Shown here: positions 8,285-16,743 of the stretch, piece after piece
Layout of the letters: every line of letters begins with the position of its first letter
Position numbering within the stretch: the stretch's first letter is position 1
Assembly (NCBI GenBank): GCA_001567185.1
Contig: LNFR01000096.1
Coordinates: 1 to 32,740, forward strand
From: Bacteroidetes bacterium OLB12
GTDB lineage: Bacteria > Bacteroidota > Bacteroidia > Cytophagales > Cyclobacteriaceae
Length of the DNA: 32,740 nt
Reading direction: 5' to 3'
The notes under the pieces: model-generated
Databases searched by the model: none
The model's input: only the letters and a program-made list of their open reading frames with translations
Told to the model about the DNA's origin: nothing
Program-made: the position numbers and the translations under genes

Positions 8285-9079
8285 TTATACCGCAATTGGA
8301 GCCTTTATCGATGGATGGGCCTGATAGTTTTGGATTTCAAAGTCTTCAAACTCGTAACCAAAAAGTGTGTCGGGCTTTCTGCGAATGTTTAGCTGAGGCA
8401 ATGGAAAAGGTTGGCGGCTCAACTGAAGTTGGGCTTGTTCCAGGTGGTTAGCATATAAATGCACATCGCCACCTGTCCAGACAAACTCACCCGGCTCCAG
8501 GTTGGTTTGCTGTGCAAACATGTGAGTAAGTAAGGCGTAGCTGGCAATATTAAAAGGTACACCTAAAAAATAATCGGCACTGCGTTGGTATAGCTGGCAA
8601 GAGAGTTTTCCATCGGCCACATAAAACTGAAAGAGGGCGTGGCATGGGGGAAGTGCCATTTGATCTACTTCGGCAGGATTCCATGCCGAAACGATATGCC
8701 TGCGCGAATCGGGCTTTTGTTTAATTTGATTAAGTACCTGCGTAATCTGGTCGATTCTGCGGCCATCAGGTGCAAGCCAGCTGCGCCACTGGCTTCCATA
8801 AACGGGGCCCAGATTCCCGTTTTCATCTGCCCACTCATCCCAAATAGTTACGCCATTGTCTTTCAGATATTTAATGTTCGTATCTCCTTTCAAAAACCAT
8901 AACAACTCGTAGATAATGGAGCGCAGGTGAAGTTTCTTGGTTGTAACCAACGGAAAACCCTCGGCCAGGTTAAATCGCAGTTGCCTGCCAAATACAGAAC
9001 GGGTACCCGTATTGGTGCGATCTGTTTTTACTGATCCATTATTTAAAATATCCTGTAATAAATCGAGGTATTGGCGCAT
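8285..9079 (-). CDS. thyA: Thymidylate synthase (ThyA, folate-dependent)
   Basis: ThyA methylates dUMP to dTMP with methylene-tetrahydrofolate. Taking the ATG at 9079 ([12 protein letters not shown]), the protein is 264 residues, the same length as the E. coli enzyme, and the catalytic Cys falls at residue 146 in [12 protein letters not shown]. Other family motifs are visible: [12 protein letters not shown] (phosphate-binding Arg), [53 protein letters not shown] and the C-terminal PSIKAPIAV. An alternative ATG six codons upstream (9097) would add MHSKFL, which the family lacks. The 131-base gap to sdaAB suggests a separate transcript, although both are on the minus strand. Confidence 0.97.
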   Translation of the reverse strand: MRQYLDLLQDILNNGSVKTDRTNTGTRSVFGRQLRFNLAEGFPLVTTKKLHLRSIIYELLWFLKGDTNIKYLKDNGVTIWDEWADENGNLGPVYGSQWRSWLAPDGRRIDQITQVLNQIKQKPDSRRHIVSAWNPAEVDQMALPPCHALFQFYVADGKLSCQLYQRSADYFLGVPFNIASYALLTHMFAQQTNLEPGEFVWTGGDVHLYANHLEQAQLQLSRQPFPLPQLNIRRKPDTLFGYEFEDFEIQNYQAHPSIKAPIAV

Positions 9080-9112
9080 AAGAAATTTTGAGTGCAATTT
9101 CGCCTAACCCGA

Positions 9113-9152
9113 CAACAAAAAAAAAGCCCGGGCCAAATGGCCACAGGCTTTT
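9113..9152 (-). terminator. Rho-independent terminator downstream of the 9176-10075 lipoprotein gene
   Basis: AAAAGCC (9122-9128) and GGCTTTT (9146-9152) pair, with an inner GGCC/GGCC stem. Read on the minus strand the stem is followed by a long T run, the complement of the As just before 9126. It lies 24 bases past the lipoprotein stop codon, the expected position. Confidence 0.75.
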
Positions 9153-9175
9153 AAAAAAGCGCACCCCACATGCGC

Positions 9176-10075
9176 TTATTCACCTCTTACTAATACCGAG
9201 CGCGATTGTCCGTTGATGGTAATTGTAACAATGCGATCACACGTTCCAGAACCATAATCGATGGTTATAGTTGCCCCGTTATCTATTGTTAACACTTTGG
9301 TACCTTCAACTGCCATAAACACGCGGTTGCTGATGGCACATTCACGCTTGTAAACCAATGCCTTGGTTATTTCAACCTGGTAAACCGTTCCGTTCCGGTT
9401 TGAGCCCGTGGCTGAACCTTCCACATTCCATTGATCATTTAGTGGGTTGGCGGCCCGAATCCATTCGCGGGTGTGGCTGCCTTCGCGGGTTGCAAATGTT
9501 TCATCAGGCCAGGTAGCGCGGCCATCTTCCAGCACAATTTCAAATTTAGGAGCCTCTGTGGTACTTCCTGTTATATTGGTAACTGTGCGCGTTCCTTCAA
9601 TTCTCACACCATTAATATGGTAGCCATCAAATGTTGTAATGATTTTTGAGCCCGGAAGGAAGCGTTTGCCTATAAACTCTACAACAATAATTCCTTTACG
9701 AACATTGCCTTTAATATCAGTACAGCCATCGCCAAAATCAATGGTTATATAACCATGTGGATTACCTGGCTGAGAATCTTCCGCCATTTCTACTGTAACG
9801 GTTACACACTCCGCTGCAAAACGAAGATCAACTGGTTTAGTACCAGCAACTTTTCCGAAGGTAGCGATGCGTCCACCTTCACTGGATGGTTCAACTGCCA
9901 CTGCAAGTGTGGCCATATCTTCTGCGTCTTCAAAGTAGCCATCGGTTACTGCTTCGTTTTCAATGTTTTGAGAATCCTGGTCGGAAAGTTCAAATTTATC
10001 ATCCTGGCAGGACGATAAAAAAGTAAGTAAGATTAAAGCAAGACCTGCTAGTTTGTTTCTGAAAATTGCTTTCAT
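9176..10075 (-). CDS. Hypothetical lipoprotein with duplicated TIDFG/TIDYG segment
   Basis: The ATG at 10075 is preferred over the in-frame ATG at 10111 because it directly begins a lipoprotein signal (MKAIFRNKLAGLALILLTF followed by LSSC), with the lipidated Cys near residue 23. The mature part starts with an acidic stretch (DDKFELSDQDSQNIENEAV), common in surface lipoproteins of this phylum. Two related segments, TIDFGDGCTD in the first half and TIDYGSGTCD near the C-terminus, sit in beta-rich, Gly- and Thr-rich sequence, with a central RTVTNITG / REGSHTREW region. I recognise this as a hypothetical type found in Bacteroidota but know of no function. It is probably cell-surface or outer-membrane anchored. 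It is divergent from the DUF3575 gene and has its own terminator. Confidence 0.8.
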   Translation of the reverse strand: MKAIFRNKLAGLALILLTFLSSCQDDKFELSDQDSQNIENEAVTDGYFEDAEDMATLAVAVEPSSEGGRIATFGKVAGTKPVDLRFAAECVTVTVEMAEDSQPGNPHGYITIDFGDGCTDIKGNVRKGIIVVEFIGKRFLPGSKIITTFDGYHINGVRIEGTRTVTNITGSTTEAPKFEIVLEDGRATWPDETFATREGSHTREWIRAANPLNDQWNVEGSATGSNRNGTVYQVEITKALVYKRECAISNRVFMAVEGTKVLTIDNGATITIDYGSGTCDRIVTITINGQSRSVLVRGE

Positions 10076-10192
10076 AGTTGGTTTTATTTTTAAAACATAG
10101 CTTAGAATCATTCATCGGATAAAGGTTTAATCGGTAACCAAAAATTATTTATTGCCGTTTAGTTATATTTAAACAAACAAAACCTTCTTTAC

Positions 10193-10729
10193 ATTAAAAA
10201 ATTAATTGTTGCATGGGTTGTTCTGATGCTGGTTGGGGTTATGACCACTGCCAGGGCGCAAGAAAATGTGCTTAAAATCAACATCTTTAGCCCAATCGTA
10301 AAGACCTTTAACATGTCATACGAAAGAAAAGTAAGCGCTACAGGTAGTTTCCAACTGGGCGCCTTTTACACCGGCTTTACTTCAGGCGATACCGAATTCA
10401 AAGGATTTGGCATCACACCCGAATACCGGTTTTATCTGTCTGAAACGGAAGCCCCGGTTGGGGTTTATGTGGCTCCCTTTGTACGGTACATGGATTTTGA
10501 TTTAACAGATGAGGCAACGACCTCGGATGGAACATTATCTATGTTTGGAGGTGGCCTTGTAATAGGAAAACAATGGATCTTCAAGGAAAAAATCTCATTG
10601 GATGCCTTTGTTGGGCCTCAATACGCAACAGGAGATGTAAAGGTTAAGAGTGGTACCGATTCATTTGATACCGATGTTTTTGATGGCTTTGGCATTCGGG
10701 CTGGTTTAACATTTGGATTCGCATTCTAA
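10193..10729 (+). CDS. DUF3575-type small outer-membrane beta-barrel protein
   Basis: The mature part (ENVLKINIFSPIVKTFNMSY and onward to a final aromatic strand AGLTFGFAF) consists of short amphipathic beta strands ending in Phe, typical of eight-stranded outer-membrane barrels, and resembles DUF3575. The first in-frame ATG at 10226 would leave only a stump of signal peptide. The open frame extends upstream to give KKLIVAWVVLMLVGVMTTARA followed by Q, a complete signal peptide. The codon at the expected start is ATT (10193-10195), a rare but known initiation codon, or a miscalled ATG. I place the start there, giving about 178 residues. A terminator follows at 10781. Confidence 0.75.
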   Translation: MKKLIVAWVVLMLVGVMTTARAQENVLKINIFSPIVKTFNMSYERKVSATGSFQLGAFYTGFTSGDTEFKGFGITPEYRFYLSETEAPVGVYVAPFVRYMDFDLTDEATTSDGTLSMFGGGLVIGKQWIFKEKISLDAFVGPQYATGDVKVKSGTDSFDTDVFDGFGIRAGLTFGFAF

Positions 10730-10780
10730 ACGCTAAGATTTTCTTACTTAAAAAAATATTCGGTTGTCTCAAAAGTAATA

Positions 10781-10813
10781 AGAACGTCCGGTGTTGTGCC
10801 GGAAGTTCTTTTT
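10781..10813 (+). terminator. Rho-independent terminator after the DUF3575 gene
   Basis: AGAACGTCCGG (10781-10791) pairs with CCGGAAGTTCT (10799-10809) with one internal G/A mismatch and a 7-base loop, followed by TTTT. It lies about 50 bases past the stop. Confidence 0.75.
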
Positions 10814-10893
10814 AGTGCCAAATCAAGATTGCAAGAATAAATCCACGATGGCAGAATGAGTTTTGAGGCAACCTTTTTTTATTTTAGCATTTC

Positions 10894-11544
10894 ATGAGGT
10901 TCCTTTTTGCTTTTTGGTTGATTCCCCTGGTGGCATTGCAGGCGCAACCTGTTATTAAAATCGCCAAACTAAAGTATAATGGCGGGGGCGATTGGTATGC
11001 CAATAAAACAGCACTACCCAACCTGGTTGAGTTTTGTAATAAAGAATTAGGCACCACCATACAGATTGATGATGAAGTTGCCGAAGCCGGAAGTACGGAT
11101 ATATATAATTATCCATATGTGTATATGACCGGCCACGGCAATGTGGTGTTCTCAGCCGATGATGCCCGGAATCTTAGAAATTACCTGATCAGTGGTGGCT
11201 TCTTACACATTGACGACAACTATGGCCTGGATAAATTTATCCGGCTGGAACTCAAAAAAGTTTTTCCAGAACTGGAGCTGACAGAAGTACCTTATTCGCA
11301 TGCCATCTATCATCAAAAGTTCAACTTCCCTGCCGGGCTACCAAAAATTCATGAACACGATGGTAAACCCGCACAAGGGTTTGGCCTTTTTTATGAAGGC
11401 AGGCTGGTAGTTTTTTACTCGTACGAGTGCGATTTGGGCAACGGCTGGGAAGATCAGCGTATTCATAATGTACCTGCCGAAAAGCGGCAGCAAGCCCTGC
11501 AAATGGGTGCCAACATTCTCTCCTACTGTTTTACAACTAATTGA
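10894..11544 (+). CDS. DUF4159 domain protein, secreted
   Basis: The 216-residue product has a signal peptide (MRFLFAFWLIPLVALQAQ) followed by a DUF4159 domain covering most of the rest: KYNGGGDWYANKTALPNLV, then YPYVYMTGHGNVVFSADD, GGFLHIDDNYGLDKFIR, and ECDLGNGWEDQ towards the C-terminus. DUF4159 has a glutamine-amidotransferase-like fold and no known activity. Related genes in Bacteroidota often sit near MoxR/VWA-type genes, but none are present here. The ATG 18 bases into the AT-rich stretch at 10876-10893 is the only sensible start. The gene stands alone between a terminator upstream and the BlaI operator region downstream. Location is probably periplasmic. Confidence 0.88.
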   Translation: MRFLFAFWLIPLVALQAQPVIKIAKLKYNGGGDWYANKTALPNLVEFCNKELGTTIQIDDEVAEAGSTDIYNYPYVYMTGHGNVVFSADDARNLRNYLISGGFLHIDDNYGLDKFIRLELKKVFPELELTEVPYSHAIYHQKFNFPAGLPKIHEHDGKPAQGFGLFYEGRLVVFYSYECDLGNGWEDQRIHNVPAEKRQQALQMGANILSYCFTTN

Positions 11545-11568
11545 TTTTTAGCCAACTGAAAGTATTTT

Positions 11569-11600
11569 TTTGATTGGCTTTGTGTTTTATAACTAAATTC
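11569..11600 (+). promoter_or_regulatory. Candidate promoter of the BlaI/M56 operon
   Basis: TTTG at 11569-11572 (-33) is followed after 20 bases by TAAATTCT at 11593-11600, a partial match to TAnnTTTG. The -7 box lies inside the palindrome at 11584-11613, which is where a repressor would be expected to block initiation. The start codon of the repressor is at 11631. Confidence 0.4.
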
Positions 11601-11613
11601 TTAGTTTTAAAAC
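11584..11613 (+). promoter_or_regulatory. Long palindromic operator, likely BlaI-type autoregulatory site
   Basis: GTTTTATAACTAA (11584-11596) and TTAGTTTTAAAAC (11601-11613) form 13-base arms with a single mismatch around a 4-base centre ATTC. The core AACTAA-N4-TTAGTT is perfect. BlaI/MecI repressors bind as dimers to such dyads upstream of their own genes. The site ends 17 bases before the BlaI ATG. No T run follows the second arm, so a terminator is unlikely. Confidence 0.65.
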
Positions 11614-11630
11614 GTAATTGATAGTTAACC

Positions 11631-12000
11631 ATGAAAGAACTTACCAAAGCCGAAGATCAGATCATGCAAATCCTGTGGACCATTGAAAAGGGATTTGTGA
11701 AAGATATTATTGACCGGTTACCGGAGCCGAAACCTGCTTACAACACCGTATCTACGATTGTAAGAATTTTAGAGAAGAAAGGTTTTGTAGGCTACAAAGC
11801 TTATGGCAAAACGCACGAGTATTTTCCGCTTATCGCGAAAGAAAAATACACACGCTTTTACCTCAACAATATGGTAAAGGGCTACTTCAACGGTTCGTTT
11901 CAAAACCTGGTATTTTTTTGCTAAGGAGAATGACCTGAATGTGAGCGACATCGAAAAACTGATGCATGAGTTACAAAACATCAAAAACAAAAAGCCATGA
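11631..12000 (+). CDS. BlaI/MecI/CopY-family transcriptional repressor, one apparent frameshift
   Basis: The N-terminal winged-helix domain is clear: MKELTKAEDQIMQILWTIEK, then AYNTVSTIVRILEKKGFVGY (recognition helix region) and THEYFPLI. After KGYFNGSFQNLV the frame breaks at the T7 run 11913-11919. Removing one T continues FFAKENDLNVSDIEKLM to a TGA at 11998-12000, giving about 122 residues, standard for BlaI. The tail is the usual dimerisation helix and cleavage region. The stop overlaps the ATG of the M56 gene (ATGA at 11997-12000), so the pair is translationally coupled. By family analogy the repressor binds its own promoter until the membrane peptidase relays a signal. A perfect-core palindrome lies just upstream. 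The inducing signal is unknown; no beta-lactamase gene is nearby. Confidence 0.88.
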
Positions 12001-13514
12001 ATACCCTCATCAACTACCTGCTTGAACTAAACCTGGGGCTTATCTTTTTCTATGGTGTGTACAGGGTATTGCTGCGCAAAGAAACTCAGTTTACCATTAC
12101 ACGTTGGTATTTGCTTACCGCGATGGCCTGTTCCATCCTGTTTCCGCTCCTCACGGTATCGAGTGGACAAAACACCGTTATCCCCTCCCTAAGTAATACC
12201 GTTCCGGCACATTGGTTACCCGAGGTTGTCATTGGTGGAAGTGAGGTCCCTGACTTACAGCAGGCGCCAACTAATTATTGGAGTTGGATTATTGCCGGAT
12301 ACCTGGTGGTGGCATCCATTTTTGTCATGCTGCTCTGCGTTCGTATCTGCAGCATCATCCGCTTATTCGCCAAGGCAAAACGCTATGTATGGAAATCTTA
12401 TACCGTAGCCGAAACGTCAGGCATACAGGGTGTCTTCTCCTTTTTCAATATCATTTTTTGGGGTGGCAATAATCAAATCGATTCGGTAGAGAAAGAGGAG
12501 ATTCTGAACCATGAAGCAATACACATTCAGCAAGGGCATTCGTTTGATGTTATCCTCATTCATCTCTTGCAGGCAGTATGTTGGTTTAATCCCATCATCT
12601 GGTTTATAAAACATCCCTGGTTCAGGTTCATGAATTTGAAGCCGATGCGCGCTCGGTTGAACACATGCATGTGGACCGGTATTGCACCTTACTGGCGAAG
12701 GTTGCATTGCAACAAAACGGGTTTGTACTCGCCAATCATTTTACCAATTCCTTCACCTTAAAACGAATTAACATGATGAAAACATTGAGAAAAAAAGATA
12801 AGCAAGTGGAAGATGGCAACAGCCATTTCCATGCTGGCTACCTATTTTGTAGTAGTGGCCTGCCAGGATCAGTTAGAAAGTGTTAAAGAAGTAACAGATA
12901 ATTCCACTATGGCATTATCTTATCCTTTGGAGGTCCAAGCCGAACTGGAAAAAGCAAGACAGGGTAACCCCGGTACAGAATTCTATGTGCTTGAAATGAA
13001 TGAAGCCGGCAAAAAGAAAATGGAAGAAGTTATAAAAGAGTTGCAAATCAATAGCCTGGAAGGAAGGCCGGTAATCGTCAAAGAGGGTTCCGAAGTTCGG
13101 AATTTTTTTATTTACAAAAAGACCGGTCAGGTGAGTGTAATCAATTCCTTAACCGTTTCGGAAGACGGGGTTCATACCGTTGTGGAACAATCGGCAGAAC
13201 CCAAAGGCGGTATGACTGAATTTTATAAGTACATCGCTACCACTCTTAAATACCCAGCCGAAGCCAGGAAAAAAGGTGTGGAGGGGCGTGTGTTTATCGA
13301 ATTTGTTATTAACGAAGATGGTTCCATCTCAAATGCAAGACCACTTAAGGGGATTGGAGCAGGTTGCGATGAAGAAGCGCTGCGGGTGGTTGCCAATTCG
13401 CCAGCCTGGACACCCGCCATGCAAGATGGAAAAATTGTAAAACAACGGATTGTTCTACCAATTGTGTTTCGGTTGGATAACCCTAAAAATGAAGGTGATA
13501 ATACCAATCCCTAA
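11997..13514 (+). CDS. BlaR1-like M56 membrane metallopeptidase with TonB C-terminal domain, two apparent frameshifts
   Basis: The first 215 or so residues hold membrane helices and the zinc-peptidase motif HEAIH (His172, Glu173, His176), followed by LLQAVCWFNPIIWFIKH. At about 12611-12620 one base appears missing. The next frame then supplies HEFEADARSVEH, with the likely third zinc ligand Glu, and runs on to LRKK. Near the A7 run 12790-12796 one extra base returns the sequence to the first frame, giving ISKWKMATAISML, a further membrane segment, VACQDQL, and finally a TonB C-terminal domain (LKYPAEARKKGVEGRVFIEF to IVLPIVFRL). Repaired length is about 505 residues. M56 peptidases paired with BlaI sense an external signal and cause repressor cleavage. 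The TonB domain is a frequent Bacteroidota addition that probably faces the periplasm. Confidence 0.85.
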
Positions 13515-13546
13515 GCAATGGAGAAAATGACAGGTAACTGAAAAAA

Positions 13547-13574
13547 AAGGGGGTGGTATCTCCACTCCCTTCTT
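13547..13574. terminator. Bidirectional terminator between the convergent M56-TonB and thioredoxin genes
   Basis: AAGGGGGTGG (13547-13556) pairs with CCACTCCCTT (13562-13571) through one G-T wobble and a 5-base loop. An A8 run precedes it (T run for the minus strand) and TTCTTT follows on the plus strand. It lies exactly between two convergent genes. Confidence 0.7.
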
Positions 13575-13575
13575 T

Positions 13576-14696
13576 CTAAATTCCACCCAATACTTCTTCC
13601 AACTTTTTATCCAACGCCAGGCCGCGCAGGTTTTTAGCTATAATCTTCCTTGCGGATCGATCAGGATCGAAAATGGAATGGCGTTTATATCGTAGATACG
13701 GGCGGCCTCCGATTCGAAGTATTTTAAATCCGAAACATGCGTCCACACCAGCCCGTCTTCGGCAATAGCCTGCAACCAATCTTCTTTGGTGCGATCTAAT
13801 GAAACCCCAAACACCTCAAATCCCTTGTCTTTAAATTTATGATATGCTCTTACCACATTCGGGTTTTCCCTGCGGCATGGCCCACACCATTTCGCCCAGA
13901 AATCAATCAGCACATACTTACCCCGTAACGAAGAAAGTTTGGTTGATATGCCTTCGGTGTTTGGCAAATCTATTTCAGGTGCAATTTGTCCAATGGCTGT
14001 AACTTTCATTTTGTCCACCATTTCGGTAAACTCTTTGGTGTAGCGCGATTCGGGCCACTCTTTTTTGAATTTCTCATCTACACTCAGGTACAAATCAAAG
14101 AACTTGTCTTTGTCCAGTACATTTTGTTGCAGGAGGTTCAAGACTGCTAATGAGGGTGGCTCATCGCGTAAAACATCTGCTACCTGGGCAAATCCCCTAT
14201 CGATTAACTCGATGTACTGTTGCTGCAATTCTGCCACCCGGGCTTGATTATTTTGTGCCGAGGCCAATGCATACTCCTGTTCTATTAATGCGATGTCGGG
14301 CGAAGACTGCGCGTTGCTCATCATTTGTTGCACCTTAGCAATCAGGTCCTGATCGGGCGAGCCCTTTATTTCAACAAAACCATCAGGTCTGTTTCCATCT
14401 ACATTAACCGTAACATTACTCTTATCCAGAATCAGATTTACTACTTGCCTGTTGTAGAAATTAACCTGGTAATAACCTGGCTCCGTTAGCCTTAGCTTTT
14501 TGCTAAATGTGTAGTCTGCCTTTAACTTAATGGTATCGGTAGCACCCGAATTATCCTCCCTCAATTCCTTTACAGAAATTTCACCGGTTTGTGGAAATCC
14601 CACTTTCCCCGTAAGGGTAATTTCCCAACCTGGTTTTTTTTCGGCACAGGACATCAATACCAGCACCATCAATACACTACCCGCTAATTTTTTCAT
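13576..14696 (-). CDS. TlpA-like thioredoxin-fold lipoprotein, one apparent frameshift
   Basis: MKKLAGSVLMVLVLMSC is a lipoprotein signal with Cys17. An N-terminal DUF4369-like beta region (ITLTGKVGFPQTGEISVKEL) is followed by a helical middle and a C-terminal AhpC/TSA-Redoxin domain. The redox motif is WCGPC with Cys271 and Cys274, preceded by LRGKYVLIDFWAK and followed by a cis-Pro segment INAIPFSILIDPQGR. The reading frame then hits a stop. Adding one base at about 13641-13648 continues IIAKNLRGLALDKKLEEVL to a stop at 13576, giving 373 residues, and this tail is what the family shows. The protein probably reduces or resolves disulfides outside the cytoplasm. The gene starts eight bases after gatB, so it is likely the last gene of the alaS run, with a terminator at 13547-13574. 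Confidence 0.9.
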
Positions 14697-14703
14697 TTTA
14701 TAA

Positions 14704-16149
14704 TCAACTTAATTTTTGTAAAAATAATTCATTCACCAGTTTCGGGTCGGCTTTACCCTTTGTTCGTTTCATGGCCTCTCCCATAAACATAGTAAGAATA
14801 GCCTTACGCCCGCTCTTATATTCCTTTACTTTCAACGGAAAATCCTGGATGATTTGTTCCACAACAGGTGTTAATGAATCCAGGTTACTATCCTGAATCA
14901 AATTTAATCGTTGTGCCAGATCAACCGGAGAAACCAGGGGGTTGGCAATCATTTCAGGAAACAACTTTTGAGAAGCGGCCGCAAAACTTACTTTGCCCGA
15001 ATCGATCAACTCAAGCATTTGCGCCATTGTTTGGGGCGCAACGGGCAACTGATCAACTTCAACCAAATGCTCGTTCAGATATGATTTTACAGGCCCCATA
15101 AGCCAATTGGAAACCGCTTTGTAGTTGGAGGTAAACACGCAAACCGATTCGAAGTATTGGGCCATCTCTTTAGATTGTGTTAATACGTTGGCATCGTACT
15201 TCGGCAAATTGTATCTGGAAACAAATTTTTCAATTAGTTCCCGTGGCAACTCGGGCATAGCCGCTTTGATTGCATTCAGCCATTCGTCTGATACTTCCAA
15301 CGGACTCAGATCGGGATCAGGAAAATAACGGTAGTCATTCAACTCTTCCTTAGTACGCATGCCATAGGTTTCTCCCGTGCCCACATCGAATGTTCGGGTT
15401 TCGGAAATTACCTCATCTCCCCTTTCCAGAATAGCTGCCTGCCGTGCCACTTCAAAATCAACTGCACGCTGCACATGGCGCATGGAGTTCATGTTCTTAA
15501 TCTCTACCTTCTTGCCATATTCTTTGGCGCCTTTCAGCATGAGCGATACGTTGGCATCGCAGCGCAGCGAACCTTCTTCCATGTTGCCATCGCAAATCTC
15601 CAGGTAGCGCACCAATCTTCTAACTTCAGCCAACAAGGCGGCCGCCTCTTCCGAACTTCGCAGCGCGGGTTCCGTAACAATTTCAATCAGGGGCACACCG
15701 GCCCGGTTAAAATCCACCAGGGTATCGGGTTCGTTTTCCAGGTGAATCGATTTACCCGCATCTTCTTCTATATGAATGCGGTTAAGTGGAATAGAATGTT
15801 CACCTGCTTTTGTCGTGATGGTAATCTGCCCGCCTTTGCAGATTGGGGTTCGGTCTTGCGTTAATTGATAACCTTTGGGCAGATCGGGGTAAAAATAATT
15901 TTTGCGATCAAAAATCTGGTATCTCGAAATTTCTGAGTTGCAGGCTAGCCCCATCCTTATTGCATACTCCACCACTTTGCGATTTAGCTTGGGCAAGGTA
16001 CCCGGGTGGGCCAGCGTAATAACACTTACGTGCGAATTGGGCGCACCTCCATAGACGGCCGAGTCAGCATTGTAAATTTTACTTTGCGTTTGTAGCTGTG
16101 CGTGTATTTCTAACCCGATTACAACGGTATATTTTTCCAGAACGTCCAT
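14704..16149 (-). CDS. gatB: Asp-tRNA(Asn)/Glu-tRNA(Gln) amidotransferase subunit B
   Basis: The 481-residue protein is a standard-length GatB, the subunit that binds the mischarged tRNA and activates its Asp or Glu side chain for transamidation with GatA and GatC. The N-terminal cradle starts EKYTVVIGLEIHAQLQTQSK. The family signature DFNRAGVPLIEIVTEP, EGSLRCDANVS and DYRYFPDPDL follow. The C-terminal YqeY-like helical domain includes GRKAILTMFMGEAMKRTKGKADP. gatA and gatC are not in the window. It sits four bases after the small secreted protein gene and eight before the thioredoxin gene on the minus strand, so it is probably cotranscribed with alaS upstream. Confidence 0.98.
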   Translation of the reverse strand: MDVLEKYTVVIGLEIHAQLQTQSKIYNADSAVYGGAPNSHVSVITLAHPGTLPKLNRKVVEYAIRMGLACNSEISRYQIFDRKNYFYPDLPKGYQLTQDRTPICKGGQITITTKAGEHSIPLNRIHIEEDAGKSIHLENEPDTLVDFNRAGVPLIEIVTEPALRSSEEAAALLAEVRRLVRYLEICDGNMEEGSLRCDANVSLMLKGAKEYGKKVEIKNMNSMRHVQRAVDFEVARQAAILERGDEVISETRTFDVGTGETYGMRTKEELNDYRYFPDPDLSPLEVSDEWLNAIKAAMPELPRELIEKFVSRYNLPKYDANVLTQSKEMAQYFESVCVFTSNYKAVSNWLMGPVKSYLNEHLVEVDQLPVAPQTMAQMLELIDSGKVSFAAASQKLFPEMIANPLVSPVDLAQRLNLIQDSNLDSLTPVVEQIIQDFPLKVKEYKSGRKAILTMFMGEAMKRTKGKADPKLVNELFLQKLS

Positions 16150-16153
16150 GCAC

Positions 16154-16736
16154 TTAATCCACCTTCAAATCAAGTATTTCTTTTGGAATAAATTTCTCCA
16201 GCATGGGGATAAGCTGCTCGCTATCGATGGTCACAAACTTCCAGCCTTTTTTGTCAGCGGTAGATGCAATAACCGGTTTTACAGCGGTTACGTGAAAGAA
16301 ACGGGTGGCGTTATCATACAGCACATTCGCTTCACCAAATTGAGTCACCAATCCTTGCTTTACCCGGTTAATAGCGGCCTCGCCTTCGCCTATTGCCTGT
16401 GGACTGAATCGCATCTTAACCAGGCTTTTGCTCAAAAAATTTGAAGTAGTGCGTATTCTCTATGCTTTTAATTTCACTTATTCCTTTTACCTCGGGCAAC
16501 GTCATTTCAACTTCCATCATTGGGTTGTTGAGCGTTTGCTCCAAAATGGCCTTCATCTGCTCGCGTGGGGCAATTTCAAAAATCCCTTCATGCACATAAT
16601 CCAAAGCCTTGTCAAATTCCTTGTCCAGCACCAATTGCGAATAGGAGTTAAACTGCTTTATGGCTTCTTTCGAATCCTGCGTGTACGCGACAACCACCCA
16701 CAGGAAAGCTGCCAACATGAATAATGTCTTTTTCAT
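16154..16736 (-). CDS. Small secreted hypothetical protein, one apparent frameshift
   Basis: MKKTLFMLAAFLWVVVAYTQ is a signal peptide. The mature part starts DSKEAIKQFNSYSQLVLDKE and continues ALDYVHEGIFEIAPREQMKA. The frame breaks near the A6 run at 16434-16439 (plus strand). Dropping one base joins HYFKF to the segment SKSLVKMRFS, which runs to GWKFVTIDSEQLIPMLEKFI and the stop at 16154, about 193 residues in all. The pattern of an early helix, a beta sheet and a closing GWKFV strand suggests an NTF2-like fold, but I do not recognise a named family and claim no function. It lies between alaS (seven bases upstream) and gatB (four bases downstream). Break is probably a sequencing error. Confidence 0.75.
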
Positions 16737-16743
16737 TTTTACT

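Noticed and set aside
11913-11919. Regulated truncation of the BlaI-like protein at the T7 run
   Set aside because: The downstream frame encodes the expected C-terminal helix, and the window has several similar breaks.
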